From contig NZ_JAGYWA010000007.1 of assembly GCF_018383905.1 (NCBI RefSeq), positions 318,059-382,058 of the forward strand: a DNA stretch of 64,000 nucleotides. The letters are read 5' to 3'. Positions 25,939-34,404 of the stretch are shown here, piece by piece. The stretch is from Flavobacterium branchiicola (GTDB lineage Bacteria > Bacteroidota > Bacteroidia > Flavobacteriales > Flavobacteriaceae). Under the pieces are notes generated by a model. That model was given only the letters and a program-made list of their open reading frames with translations. It ran no database searches and was not told where the DNA came from. The position numbers and the translations under genes are program-made. Numbering within the stretch: the first letter of the stretch is position 1; each line of letters begins with the position of its first letter.

Positions 25939-26360
25939 TTTTTGCCACGAATTACACGAATTAGCACGAATTTAATTAGTGGAAATTGGTGTAATTGCTT
26001 CGCCTGTTCGCTATCGCTCGGGTCATGGTAAATAAATTTACCACAGTAATAATAATCCATAAAATCCTTTTAATCTGTGGCAAAAAAAATATCGCCACAA
26101 ATTAAAAGTATTTTATGGATTTTTTTTATCCTGCTTTGCGCAAATTATTACTTAAAAAATTCGTGCTAATTAGTGTAATTCGCGGCAGAAAATTTAGCGA
26201 TGTAATAATAATCCATAAAATCCTTTTAATCTGTGGCAAAAAAAATATCGCCACAGATTAAAAGGATTTTTTTTATCCTGCTTTGCGCAAATCATTACTT
26301 AAAAAATTCGTGACAATTAGTGTAATTTGTGGCATAAAATTTAGCAATGCAATAATAATC
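25939..26360. repeat. R1 palindromic repeats, copy 3, with an internal tandem duplication
   Basis: Begins tttgccacgaattacacgaa 5 nt after the AraC stop. A unit starting gtaataataatccataaaat recurs at 26046 and 26202 and begins again (degraded) at 26349, a period of about 150 nt. The 28-nt block also found at 20403 sits at 25997-26024. The gap to the esterase gene (541 nt) contains nothing else that I can call coding. Confidence 0.75.
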
Positions 26361-26475
26361 CTTAATATAGGAGGCAAAAAAAAACATAAGTCCGATTAGT
26401 AAAAGCTAGTCGGATTTTTCATATAATTTATTTTGAAAAAGTTATATTTACATTCCTTAATCAGAAAAAAATAAA

Positions 26476-27345
26476 ATGAAAAAACTAAAAATTCTTATTT
26501 CTGCTTTTTTAATCTGCATGTCAACCTTGACATACGCAGCAAAAGTAGATACTTTACAAGTTGCCAGTACTGCTATGGGCAAAACCTACAAGGCAGCGGT
26601 TGTTTTGCCTAATTCTTATTCTAAAAGTAAATCTAAATTTCCGGTTATGTATTTATTGCATGGCGCGTACGGACATTTTGGAGACTGGCTAAAAAATACA
26701 CCCAACAAAAAATTAGTTCAGAATTTATCAGATCAGTATAATATAATTATTGTAATGCCAGAAGGCGAGACTTTTAGTTTTTATCTGGACAGTCCTGTAA
26801 ATAAAGAAAGTCAGTTTGAGACTTTTATAACAAAGGAAGTAGTGGAGAAAGTAGATAAAACATATAGAACGATTAATAATAAAAGTGGGAGAGTGATAAC
26901 CGGACTTTCTATGGGCGGACACGGAGCGCTATATTTATCTGCCAAACATCCTGACTTGTTTTGCGCGGCAGGAAGTATGAGCGGAGCAGTAGATATGAGT
27001 GTAATGCTTAATCGTGAAAACTCGGCACAAGTGGTTAAATTAATGCAGCCGGTTTTTGGAGACAAAAGCGGAAGTTCTGAAATGTACGAGCAATATGCTG
27101 TAATCAACATGCTTGACAGAATAAAAGCAAACAAATTACCGTTGATTATAGATTGTGGTGTAGATGATTTTTTAATAGAACCAAACAGAGAGTTACACCG
27201 TAGATTAGTATACAATAAAGTAGAGCACGATTATACAGAACGTCCTGGTGCCCATACATGGGATTACTGGGAAAATTCACTGCCCTATCATGTTTTATTT
27301 TTTAATAAAATATTGCTTAAAAATCAGACTGTTGTAAAAAAATAA
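26476..27345 (+). CDS. Secreted alpha/beta-hydrolase esterase (esterase D / antigen 85 type)
   Basis: 289 residues with a signal peptide (MKKLKILISAFLICMSTLTYA). The core shows the esterase fold: FPVMYLLHGAYGHFGDW (oxyanion region), the nucleophile elbow GLSMGGHGALY with Ser near residue 148, an acid in DCGVDDFL, and His in GAHTWDYW. Close families include S-formylglutathione hydrolase-like and feruloyl-type esterases. Export suggests an extracellular or periplasmic substrate, perhaps acylated polysaccharide. It is followed by a lipoprotein gene 85 nt away. Confidence 0.88.
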   Translation: MKKLKILISAFLICMSTLTYAAKVDTLQVASTAMGKTYKAAVVLPNSYSKSKSKFPVMYLLHGAYGHFGDWLKNTPNKKLVQNLSDQYNIIIVMPEGETFSFYLDSPVNKESQFETFITKEVVEKVDKTYRTINNKSGRVITGLSMGGHGALYLSAKHPDLFCAAGSMSGAVDMSVMLNRENSAQVVKLMQPVFGDKSGSSEMYEQYAVINMLDRIKANKLPLIIDCGVDDFLIEPNRELHRRLVYNKVEHDYTERPGAHTWDYWENSLPYHVLFFNKILLKNQTVVKK

Positions 27346-27430
27346 CTAGAAACTTTAATCAAAAACCGCTTTAACACAATTTTTGGTTTGGTTTTTGGAT
27401 TACCTTTATAAATCTTAAAAATTAAAAATT

Positions 27431-27961
27431 ATGAAAAAGATACTTACCTTATTCGCAGTTGTTGGATTAATCGCATTTTCAAGTTGCGAAGGACCAGAAG
27501 GGCCTCCGGGAATTCCAGGAGAAGATGGATTAATTGCTGAAGTTTTTGAGCTGCAAAATGTGAATTTTGATTTTAATAATGCAGACGGTTATAATATCTA
27601 TAGAAAATTGACGCCTAATATTTTTAATTCTGATGTCATTTTGATTTATAGATTGGCTGGAACTGTTAATTCAACAACTCCAATTTGGCAACAAATTCCA
27701 AGAACGCTTTATCCAGAACAAGGAGAGTTAGATTATGATTTTGATTTCAGTAAAGAAGATTTCACAATTTACGCTGGAGGAACTTATGATTTGGCTTTAA
27801 CGCCTGAGTTTATTAGAAATCAAACATTTAGAATTGTAATTGTACCTGGAGCTTTCTCATCAACAACTGGTAAATCTGTTAATAAAGAAGATTACTCAGA
27901 TTATAATGAGGTTATTAAGAAGTACAATATTGACGATAGTAAAGTAAAAGTGCTGAACTAA
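27431..27961 (+). CDS. Lipoprotein with a short collagen-like motif
   Basis: 176 residues. The lipobox AFSSC gives an acylated Cys at about residue 19, immediately followed by a collagen-like run, GPEGPPGIPGEDG. The rest is a beta-rich globular domain of about 140 residues with no motif I recognise. Lipoproteins of this layout (acylated Cys, Gly-x-x spacer, beta domain) are common in Flavobacterium and of unknown function. Outer-membrane anchoring is likely. A bidirectional terminator separates it from the convergent TerC gene. Confidence 0.75.
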   Translation: MKKILTLFAVVGLIAFSSCEGPEGPPGIPGEDGLIAEVFELQNVNFDFNNADGYNIYRKLTPNIFNSDVILIYRLAGTVNSTTPIWQQIPRTLYPEQGELDYDFDFSKEDFTIYAGGTYDLALTPEFIRNQTFRIVIVPGAFSSTTGKSVNKEDYSDYNEVIKKYNIDDSKVKVLN

Positions 27962-27985
27962 ATTTGATTTAATAATCAATAAACA

Positions 27986-28019
27986 TAAAAAAAGGAAATC
28001 GTAAGATTTCCTTTTTTTA
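27986..28019. terminator. Bidirectional terminator between the lipoprotein and TerC genes
   Basis: Perfect 14-bp arms, aaaaaaaggaaatc (27987-28000) and gatttccttttttt (28005-28018), separated by a 4-nt loop. Confidence 0.85.
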
Positions 28020-28039
28020 TGTTTATATGTTTCGAAATA

Positions 28040-29014
28040 TTATTTTTCGTGAGAATCAGAATCTGTTAGTACTTTTTCTTCTCCAAATTTCAGCGAAACC
28101 AGAATACCAACTAAAAGCGATAAAGCGATAAATCCTAAAGAAGCCCATTCCGGTACATGAATCCAATCGTGCAGTAGCATTTTTAATCCTACAAAAGCTA
28201 AAATAGCAACTAAACTGTATTCTAAATAACTGAATTTAGCCAGCATATTTGCAAGGAAGAAATACATAGAACGTAATCCTAGAATAGCAAAAATATTAGA
28301 ACTAAATACTAAAAACGGATCTGAGGTAATAGCCAGAATTGCCGGAACGCTATCTACAGCAAAAAGAACGTCCATAACTTCAATTACAATAAGAGCTACA
28401 AATAATGGAGTAGCCGCTTTTTTTGCCGTTTTTGTACTAATGAAAAATTTCTCTCCATCCATTTCAGAGGTAATAGGCATAATTTTTCCTAGTGCTTTAT
28501 AAACGAATGAATCTTTTGGATGAAAATCTTCGTCTTCGCCAGAGAACAACATTTTTAGAGCAGTAAAAATTAAGAATACACCAAATACATAGGTAGTCCA
28601 GGTGAATTTATTGATTAACATTACACCGAAGAAAATCATCAGACCACGGAAAACAATGGCTCCTAAAATTCCCCAGAATAAAACGCGGTGCTGGTATTTT
28701 TGTGGAATTTTGAATGAAGCAAAAATAATAGCGATCACAAATATATTGTCGACACTTAAGGATAATTCAATTAAATAACCTGTAATAAACTTCATTGAAG
28801 CTACGGCAGGCTTAAGGTTGTCAGGGTTTGCGATATAATCTGTAGTGTAAAGCCAGTAAATAACTCCAGAGAATAAAAAAGATAAAGTAACCCAAATCAA
28901 AGTCCATTTGCTGGCTTCTTTGGTACTAATGATGTGTGGTGTTTTGTTAAAGACGCCTAAGTCTAAAGCGAGAATAAAAACTACAGCAAGTAAAAAGAGA
29001 ATCCAGACTATCAT
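28040..29014 (-). CDS. TerC/Alx-family integral membrane protein
   Basis: 324 residues with about nine membrane segments. The family hallmarks are SVDNIFVIAIIF in the third segment and DVLFAVDSVPAILAIT later, each with a buried Asp. TerC proteins were named for tellurite resistance. Several are now linked to manganese efflux or to metal supply during secretion. The cytoplasmic loop between segments carries FSGEDEDFHPKDSF. It has its own TATCTTTG promoter box; a metal riboswitch was looked for in the 17-nt leader and there is no room for one. Confidence 0.9.
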   Translation of the reverse strand: MIVWILFLLAVVFILALDLGVFNKTPHIISTKEASKWTLIWVTLSFLFSGVIYWLYTTDYIANPDNLKPAVASMKFITGYLIELSLSVDNIFVIAIIFASFKIPQKYQHRVLFWGILGAIVFRGLMIFFGVMLINKFTWTTYVFGVFLIFTALKMLFSGEDEDFHPKDSFVYKALGKIMPITSEMDGEKFFISTKTAKKAATPLFVALIVIEVMDVLFAVDSVPAILAITSDPFLVFSSNIFAILGLRSMYFFLANMLAKFSYLEYSLVAILAFVGLKMLLHDWIHVPEWASLGFIALSLLVGILVSLKFGEEKVLTDSDSHEK

Positions 29015-29037
29015 AATGATTTATTTTAAATGATTTA

Positions 29038-29045
29038 CAAAGATA
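29038..29045 (-). promoter_or_regulatory. Promoter -7 box of terC
   Basis: TATCTTTG on the minus strand, 23 nt upstream of the ATG. Confidence 0.6.
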
Positions 29046-29099
29046 AGTTTTGAAGTTTAACTTAAAAATTAATTATTAGAAAATTACTTTCAAATTGTT

Positions 29100-29132
29100 A
29101 AACCCGACAGGTTTTAAAAACCTGTCGGGTTT
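29100..29132. repeat. R3 hairpin repeat
   Basis: Arms aaacccgacaggttt and aaacctgtcgggttt in a 33-nt palindrome between terC and glnII. Same family as 5885, 6026 and 43741. Confidence 0.8.
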
Positions 29133-29152
29133 GGTATGAAGAAATGTGGTAA

Positions 29153-29187
29153 AAAAAAAGTGCCGGTAATAAAACCGACACTTTTAG
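29153..29187 (-). terminator. Intrinsic terminator of glnII
   Basis: Arms aaaagtgccggt and accgacactttt with one mismatch, followed on the minus strand by a T-run. Confidence 0.75.
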
Positions 29188-29207
29188 AATATATTTTAAG
29201 CTTTGAA

Positions 29208-30224
29208 TTATAGCGCTGAGTTAACAGTTTTGATAATTCTAGCAGCGATTTTGTATGGATCTCCGTTTGAAGCTGGTCTTCTGTCTTCCAACCATCCTTT
29301 CCATCCTTTTTGAACAGTCATTAAAGGAATTCTGATAGAACATCCTCTGTCTGAAACTCCATAAGAGAAATCGTGAATAGAAGCAGTTTCGTGTTTACCA
29401 GTTAAACGTTGGTCATTGTAAGCTCCGTAAACAGCAATGTGCTCAGCAGTAACAGGACGGAAAGCCTCACAAATTCTTTCGTAAGTTGCCTGGTCTCCAC
29501 ATGTTCTTAATACTTCGTTAGAGAAGTTAGCGTGCATTCCAGAACCATTCCAGTCAGTATCTCCTAGAGGTTTTGGGTGATATTCAATATAGTAACCATA
29601 TTTCTCAGTTAAACGGTCTAATAGGTAACGCGCAACCCAGATTTCGTCTCCGGCTTTTTTAGCACCTTTAGCAAATAATTGGAATTCCCATTGTCCGCAA
29701 GCAACCTCTTGGTTGATTCCTTCAAAGTTGATTCCTGCAGCGATACATAAATCAGCATGCTCTTCAACTAATTTTCTACCGTGTGTATTTTTTCCACCTA
29801 CTGAACAGTAGTACATCCCTTGTGGAGCAGGGTATCCTCCAACTGGGAAACCAAGTGGAAGTTGAGTTTTAGTATCCATGATGAAATACTCTTGTTCGAA
29901 ACCAAACCAAAAATCTTCATTATCATCATCAATTGTAGCTCTACCGTTAGAAGGGTGTGGAGTTCCGTCTGCATACATAACTTCAGACATTACCAACCAT
30001 CCGTTGATACGAGTTGGATCCGGATAAATTGCAACAGGTACTAAAAGACAGTCAGAAGAACCACCTTCAGCTTGTTTAGTTGATGAACCATCAAATGACC
30101 AGTTTCCAAGTTCTTCTAATGTTCCTTTGAAATTTTCGTGCTCTTCAACTTTAGTTTTACTTCTAAGATTTTGAGTTGGCTCATATCCGTCTAACCAAAT
30201 GTACTCTAACTTAATTTTAGCCAT
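29208..30224 (-). CDS. glnII: Glutamine synthetase, type II (eukaryote-like)
   Basis: 338 residues, the short GSII form. It makes glutamine from glutamate, ammonia and ATP. Motifs: beta-grasp domain opening KLEYIWLDG, NWSFDGSST, the ATP/glutamate-binding EQEYF, NFEGINQEVACGQWEFQ and DWNGSGMHANFS. GSII is decameric and lacks the adenylylation loop of type I enzymes. It is divergently oriented to the type III enzyme 428 nt away, and both have an identical TATATTTG promoter box. No type I glnA or P-II gene is in the window. Confidence 0.96.
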   Translation of the reverse strand: MAKIKLEYIWLDGYEPTQNLRSKTKVEEHENFKGTLEELGNWSFDGSSTKQAEGGSSDCLLVPVAIYPDPTRINGWLVMSEVMYADGTPHPSNGRATIDDDNEDFWFGFEQEYFIMDTKTQLPLGFPVGGYPAPQGMYYCSVGGKNTHGRKLVEEHADLCIAAGINFEGINQEVACGQWEFQLFAKGAKKAGDEIWVARYLLDRLTEKYGYYIEYHPKPLGDTDWNGSGMHANFSNEVLRTCGDQATYERICEAFRPVTAEHIAVYGAYNDQRLTGKHETASIHDFSYGVSDRGCSIRIPLMTVQKGWKGWLEDRRPASNGDPYKIAARIIKTVNSAL

Positions 30225-30262
30225 AATAATATAAATTAATTTTTTTGTTTTTTTCGTTGGGT

Positions 30263-30270
30263 CAAATATA
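30263..30270 (-). promoter_or_regulatory. Promoter -7 box of glnII
   Basis: TATATTTG on the minus strand, 38 nt upstream of the ATG. Confidence 0.6.
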
Positions 30271-30595
30271 GATTTATTTTTTTAGTCCTAAAAATTAGGG
30301 GGCTATTTTGTTTAGTGAAGTATAATTTTTTAGATAAGCGCAATTTTGGGAGGGGTATATTTCAAAAAAAGCATTTTTATTTACCATAAAAAAACAAATT
30401 CGTAATAATTACGGCACTTTTTTGAGTTTCTGAGTTAAGGAATTATGAAAAAATGTTTATTTAATCAATATTACCGCACAGTTTTGTTATATTTCTTTGC
30501 TTTGAATTCATTATTCTTTGTAAAAAGCGCTTTCCTTTGAAAAATCAGTGACTAAAATTCTGTAATTTATATTCAGAATAGGCTTTTTTATTGTC

Positions 30596-30603
30596 TATAT
30601 TTG
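30596..30603 (+). promoter_or_regulatory. Promoter -7 box of glnN
   Basis: TATATTTG, 49 nt upstream of the ATG; identical to the glnII box. Confidence 0.6.
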
Positions 30604-30652
30604 TTCCTCATTTTTCGATTGAAAATTATTACGAATTTAAAATATACATACC

Positions 30653-32842
30653 ATGTCAACATTACGTTTCCAGGCTTTACAACAAGCTTCTAACAGAAAA
30701 CCGGTGCATTTTGAAGAAATAGACCGAAAATCAAATCTTTTCGGATCGAATGTGTTTAATGAAAAAGCAATGAAGCAGTATTTAACTTCAGATGCTTTTA
30801 AAGGAGTGAGAGATGCTATTCAGCATGGAACTAAAATAGAAAGAAAACTGGCAGATTATATTGCCATGGGAATGAAAGAATGGGCTTTGGCCAAAGGTGT
30901 TACACATTATACACACTGGTTTCAGCCGCTTACAGGAACAACAGCAGAAAAACATGATGCTTTTTTTGAAGTTTCTTATGATGGAAGTGATCCGGTAGAG
31001 AAATTTGGCGGAGCACAATTGGTACAACAAGAGCCGGATGCATCAAGTTTCCCGAACGGTGGTATCAGAAATACTTTTGAAGCCAGAGGTTATACTGCCT
31101 GGGATCCAACTTCTCCAGCCTTTATATATGGAACAACTTTATGTATTCCGACCGTATTCATTGCGTACACGGGAGAAGCATTAGACAATAAAATACCTTT
31201 ATTAAGAGCGTTATCAGCAATTGATGAAGCGGCTACCGAAGTTTGTAAATACTTTGATAAAAACGTAAAAAAGGTAACAGCAACTTTAGGTTGGGAGCAG
31301 GAATATTTCCTGATTGATAAAGCTTTGGCAAACTCTCGTCCCGATTTAATGATGACCGGAAGAACCTTATTAGGACATACTTCTGCAAAAGGACAACAAT
31401 TAGACGATCATTATTTTGGATCTATCCCAACTCGTGCGCTTACTTATATGAGAGATTTAGAGCAGGAATGTATGCTTTTGGGAATTCCTGTAAAAACACG
31501 TCATAACGAGGTAGCACCAAATCAGTTTGAATTAGCTCCAATTTTTGAAGAAACCAATTTGGCAGTTGACCATAACTCTTTATTAATGGATGTAATGCAG
31601 CGAGTTGCAGAGCGTCATGACTTTAAAGTATTATTTCATGAAAAGCCATTTAAAGGAGTAAACGGTTCAGGAAAACATAATAACTGGTCATTAGCAACAG
31701 ATACCGGAGTTAACTTATTAAGTCCGAGCAAAACGCCAATGAGCAATTTACAGTTTTTGACTTTCTTTATCAATACGATTAAAGCGGTAAATGATAATGA
31801 AACTTTATTAAGAGCTTCTATTGCTACGGCAAGTAATGATCACAGACTTGGAGCTAATGAAGCGCCACCTGCGATTATGTCGGTTTTTATTGGAGCACAA
31901 TTAACTAAAGTTTTATCTGAATTAGAAAGCGTAACAACAGGAAAACTTTCTCCGGAAGAAAAAACAGATCTTAAACTGAATGTCGTTGGAAAAATTCCGG
32001 ACGTATTATTAGACAATACAGATCGTAACAGAACTTCTCCATTTGCCTTTACAGGAAATAAATTTGAGTTTAGAGCTGTGGGTTCAAATTCAAACTGTTC
32101 CAATTCAATGACAACGCTTAATGCTATTGTAGCAAAGCAGTTAATGGATTTTAAAATTGAAGTGGAAAATCTGATTGATTCTAAAGACATGAAAAAAGAT
32201 GATGCCATCTTTAATGTTTTAAGAGAATACATCAAACAATCTAAAAAGATTCTTTTTGAAGGTGACGGTTACAGCGAAGCATGGGAAAAAGAAGCTGCAA
32301 AAAGAGGTTTAAGTAATTTTAAAACCACACCTGAAGCTATAAAAGCTAAAGTTTCTAAACAAGCATTAGATTTATTTGCTGAATTAGGCATCTTTAATCA
32401 TGTGGAAGCCGAAGCACGTTACGAAATTGAATTGGAAGAATACACTAAAAAAATCCAGATTGAGGGAAGGGTTTTAGGAGATATTGCAAGAAACCATGTA
32501 ATTCCGACCGCAATTCGTTACCAAAATACATTAATTGAAAATGTAAAAGGATTAAAAGAAATCTTCGGAAAAGAATTTGAAACCATTGCAAAAGAACAAA
32601 TCGCTTTAATTAAAGAGATCTCAGGTCATATTGAGGGAATAAATTCTAAAGTATTGGCAATGACAAATGAAAGGAAAAAAGCAAATCAGTTAACAGATGC
32701 GCAAAAAATGGCCGAAGCATATTGCAATACAGTTAAACCATATTTTGAAGACATTAGAAATCATTGTGATAAATTAGAATTATTAGTAGATGATGAAAGC
32801 TGGACTTTGACCAAATACAGAGAGTTATTGTTTACAAAGTAA
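30653..32842 (+). CDS. glnN: Glutamine synthetase, type III
   Basis: 729 residues, the usual length of GSIII (GlnN), a dodecameric class typical of Bacteroidota and cyanobacteria. Recognised by FGSNVFNEKAMKQYL near the start, GTKIERKLADYIAMGMKEWA, WEQEYFLID, KTRHNEVAPNQFELAP and FHEKPFKGVNGSGKHNNWS. It has extra N- and C-terminal regions relative to GSI/II. Same reaction as the neighbouring GSII. The pair suggests two isoenzymes used under different nitrogen states; which signal selects them cannot be read from the sequence. A strong terminator follows. Confidence 0.96.
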   Translation: MSTLRFQALQQASNRKPVHFEEIDRKSNLFGSNVFNEKAMKQYLTSDAFKGVRDAIQHGTKIERKLADYIAMGMKEWALAKGVTHYTHWFQPLTGTTAEKHDAFFEVSYDGSDPVEKFGGAQLVQQEPDASSFPNGGIRNTFEARGYTAWDPTSPAFIYGTTLCIPTVFIAYTGEALDNKIPLLRALSAIDEAATEVCKYFDKNVKKVTATLGWEQEYFLIDKALANSRPDLMMTGRTLLGHTSAKGQQLDDHYFGSIPTRALTYMRDLEQECMLLGIPVKTRHNEVAPNQFELAPIFEETNLAVDHNSLLMDVMQRVAERHDFKVLFHEKPFKGVNGSGKHNNWSLATDTGVNLLSPSKTPMSNLQFLTFFINTIKAVNDNETLLRASIATASNDHRLGANEAPPAIMSVFIGAQLTKVLSELESVTTGKLSPEEKTDLKLNVVGKIPDVLLDNTDRNRTSPFAFTGNKFEFRAVGSNSNCSNSMTTLNAIVAKQLMDFKIEVENLIDSKDMKKDDAIFNVLREYIKQSKKILFEGDGYSEAWEKEAAKRGLSNFKTTPEAIKAKVSKQALDLFAELGIFNHVEAEARYEIELEEYTKKIQIEGRVLGDIARNHVIPTAIRYQNTLIENVKGLKEIFGKEFETIAKEQIALIKEISGHIEGINSKVLAMTNERKKANQLTDAQKMAEAYCNTVKPYFEDIRNHCDKLELLVDDESWTLTKYRELLFTK

Positions 32843-32861
32843 TCTTTATTAAACAATTTGT

Positions 32862-32894
32862 TAAAGCCTGTCTCAAAAAGACAGGCTTTTTTTG
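32862..32894 (+). terminator. Intrinsic terminator of glnN
   Basis: Arms aaagcctgtc (32863-32872) and gacaggcttt (32880-32889), followed by a T-run. Confidence 0.9.
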
Positions 32895-33237
32895 TGATTA
32901 TGTTAAAATAAGTGTTCAGGAGATCCATTTTTAACATCAGATTGGCTTAAAATGTAAAGTAATTGTAATAAGTCGCTTTTTTCTTACTAACAAAAAAATC
33001 AAATGTGGCAGTTTGTCGACATAGTTTCGCACTTCATCGAAAAGATATTAAGATCTTGTAAAATAGGTATTTATACCTGATTTGATTTTCTGGAAGTTTT
33101 CTAATTTTGGATATGAAATAAGAAAATAAATAGTTTTTTCTCTTTCTTTTTTCACACTTTCAAGACCCAGATTTTCCCTCCCAAATTGCACAGCCTACAT
33201 AATAATTTGTATTAATAACCAATTAAATATATTTATT
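32895..33237. other. Upstream region and leader of the curli operon
   Basis: 343 nt without a gene. The promoter pair at 33081-33109 implies a leader of about 120 nt before csgA. The leader is pyrimidine-rich (33130-33190) with no clear hairpin; the text before the promoter is AT-rich and holds no motif I recognise. Confidence 0.5.
33081..33109 (+). promoter_or_regulatory. Curli operon promoter
   Basis: TTTG (33081-33084), 17 nt, TAATTTTG (33102-33109). This is the most complete Bacteroidota-type promoter in the window. Confidence 0.75.
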
Positions 33238-33858
33238 ATGAAAAAAGTAATTTTAAGCATCTCCGCGATGCTGTTTGCAGGAGCAGCCTTTGCTCAAGCT
33301 AATGTAAGTGATGTAGACCAATTAGGTTTATTAAATGGAGCTTTGGTTGTTCAGGTTGGAGAACAAAACGTTTCAGATGTTGATCAGATCGGTATTTTAA
33401 ATATTGCTGTTGTAGGGCAATATGGGGAAGACAATGATTCTCAAATTCTTCAAATAGGAGCAGGAAATCTTGCTGTTGTAACACAAGTCGGAGATGGCAA
33501 TGATTCAAATATTGCTCAAGGGTTATTTGGTAATCAAGCTTATGTAACTCAATTTGGTACAGACAACAATTCTGATGTATTCCAATTAGGTCTTGGAAAT
33601 TATTCTACTACTTTCCAATTAGGCTGGGATAATAATTCAACTACAATTCAGTTAGGGGCTGACAATATTGCAAGCACTGAGCAATATGGACTGTTCAATA
33701 ATGCAATTACTTTCCAATTGGGTTGGGATAACATGTCTAGTATTGAGCAATTTGGAGCTGGTAACTTCGCAGCTACAGCTCAATTTGGAAATGCACACAA
33801 CAGTACAGTTACACAAACTGGATTCCTAAATGGAAGTGTTGTAATCCAATCAAACTAA
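33238..33858 (+). CDS. csgA: Curlin-repeat amyloid subunit (CsgA-like)
   Basis: 206 residues. Signal peptide MKKVILSISAMLFAGAAFAQ, then about eight 22-residue curlin repeats of the form N-x-S/A-x-x-x-Q-x-G-x-x-N-x-A-x-x-x-Q-x-G (for example NVSDVDQLGLLNGALVVQVG). CsgA is secreted unfolded through CsgG and polymerises into curli amyloid fibres on the cell surface. The repeats vary at alternate positions, with Trp-containing turns (LGWDN) in the middle. First gene of the operon; a weak terminator separates it from csgB. Confidence 0.93.
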   Translation: MKKVILSISAMLFAGAAFAQANVSDVDQLGLLNGALVVQVGEQNVSDVDQIGILNIAVVGQYGEDNDSQILQIGAGNLAVVTQVGDGNDSNIAQGLFGNQAYVTQFGTDNNSDVFQLGLGNYSTTFQLGWDNNSTTIQLGADNIASTEQYGLFNNAITFQLGWDNMSSIEQFGAGNFAATAQFGNAHNSTVTQTGFLNGSVVIQSN

Positions 33859-33869
33859 AAAATAAACCA

Positions 33870-33911
33870 AGAAAAGGAAGAGCCTAATTTATTACGTTCT
33901 TCCTTTTTTTA
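33870..33911 (+). terminator. Attenuating hairpin between csgA and csgB
   Basis: Arms aaaaggaaga (33872-33881) and the complementary tcttcctttt, followed by seven T. It would lower read-through so that the major subunit is made in excess; this is inference from position. Confidence 0.65.
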
Positions 33912-33923
33912 TCATTAAAAGTT

Positions 33924-34400
33924 ATGAAACATCTAGCCACTTTTATTTCTTGTATAATCAGCGGGATTATGTTCTCTCAGTCTATTGAGATGAATAGGAG
34001 TGACTATGTAAAAATGAATGCAATAAACAATCAAAATCAGACAGTAGATCAATATCTTAAAAGTAGAAATATTGTTACTGTAACTCAAATTGGTAACTAC
34101 AATCAAGCCAATTTAACCATCATAAGCAACAATGCTTATGTAACCGCTCAGCAAACCGGTAATAATAATTACATGGAAGTCTACAAAAAAGCTGACGAAA
34201 TTAATGAATCCTACACGCAAACAGGCAATAACAATTATATAAGCGATTATTCAATGTACACCAGAGGAGTCGCTTCAATGTCAATAAATCAGGACGGCAA
34301 TAATTTATCGGTCATAAGTTCCGGTTCAAATTCAATATCAAAAGATTTAATAATTAATCAAACAGGAAACTCGGGCACAATTTACGTATTCAATCGCTAG
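33924..34400 (+). CDS. csgB: CsgB-like minor curlin / nucleator
   Basis: 158 residues with a signal peptide (MKHLATFISCIISGIMFSQS). Curlin-type repeats are sparser than in CsgA: VTVTQIGNYNQANLTI, AYVTAQQTGNNNYMEV, ESYTQTGNNNYISDY, INQDGNNLSVIS and LIINQTGNSGTIYVF. The lower repeat regularity and position behind csgA point to the nucleator role of CsgB, which anchors and starts fibre growth. The stop is 4 nt before the csgE start, so translation may be coupled. The csgB name rests on position and repeat type. Confidence 0.8.
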   Translation: MKHLATFISCIISGIMFSQSIEMNRSDYVKMNAINNQNQTVDQYLKSRNIVTVTQIGNYNQANLTIISNNAYVTAQQTGNNNYMEVYKKADEINESYTQTGNNNYISDYSMYTRGVASMSINQDGNNLSVISSGSNSISKDLIINQTGNSGTIYVFNR

Positions 34401-34404
34401 TATC

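Larger units (their letters stand above)
30225..30652. other. Divergent glnII/glnN control region
   Basis: 428 nt without a gene. It holds the two TATATTTG boxes (30263-30270 minus, 30596-30603 plus) and AT-rich text with long A and T tracts. I saw no NtcA-, sigma-54- or P-box-like motif and no hairpin beyond short AT ones. Confidence 0.5.

Noticed and set aside
25939-26360. Possible CRISPR array
   Set aside because: The repeats are long palindromes and one tandem duplication, not short direct repeats with unique spacers, and no cas gene is near.
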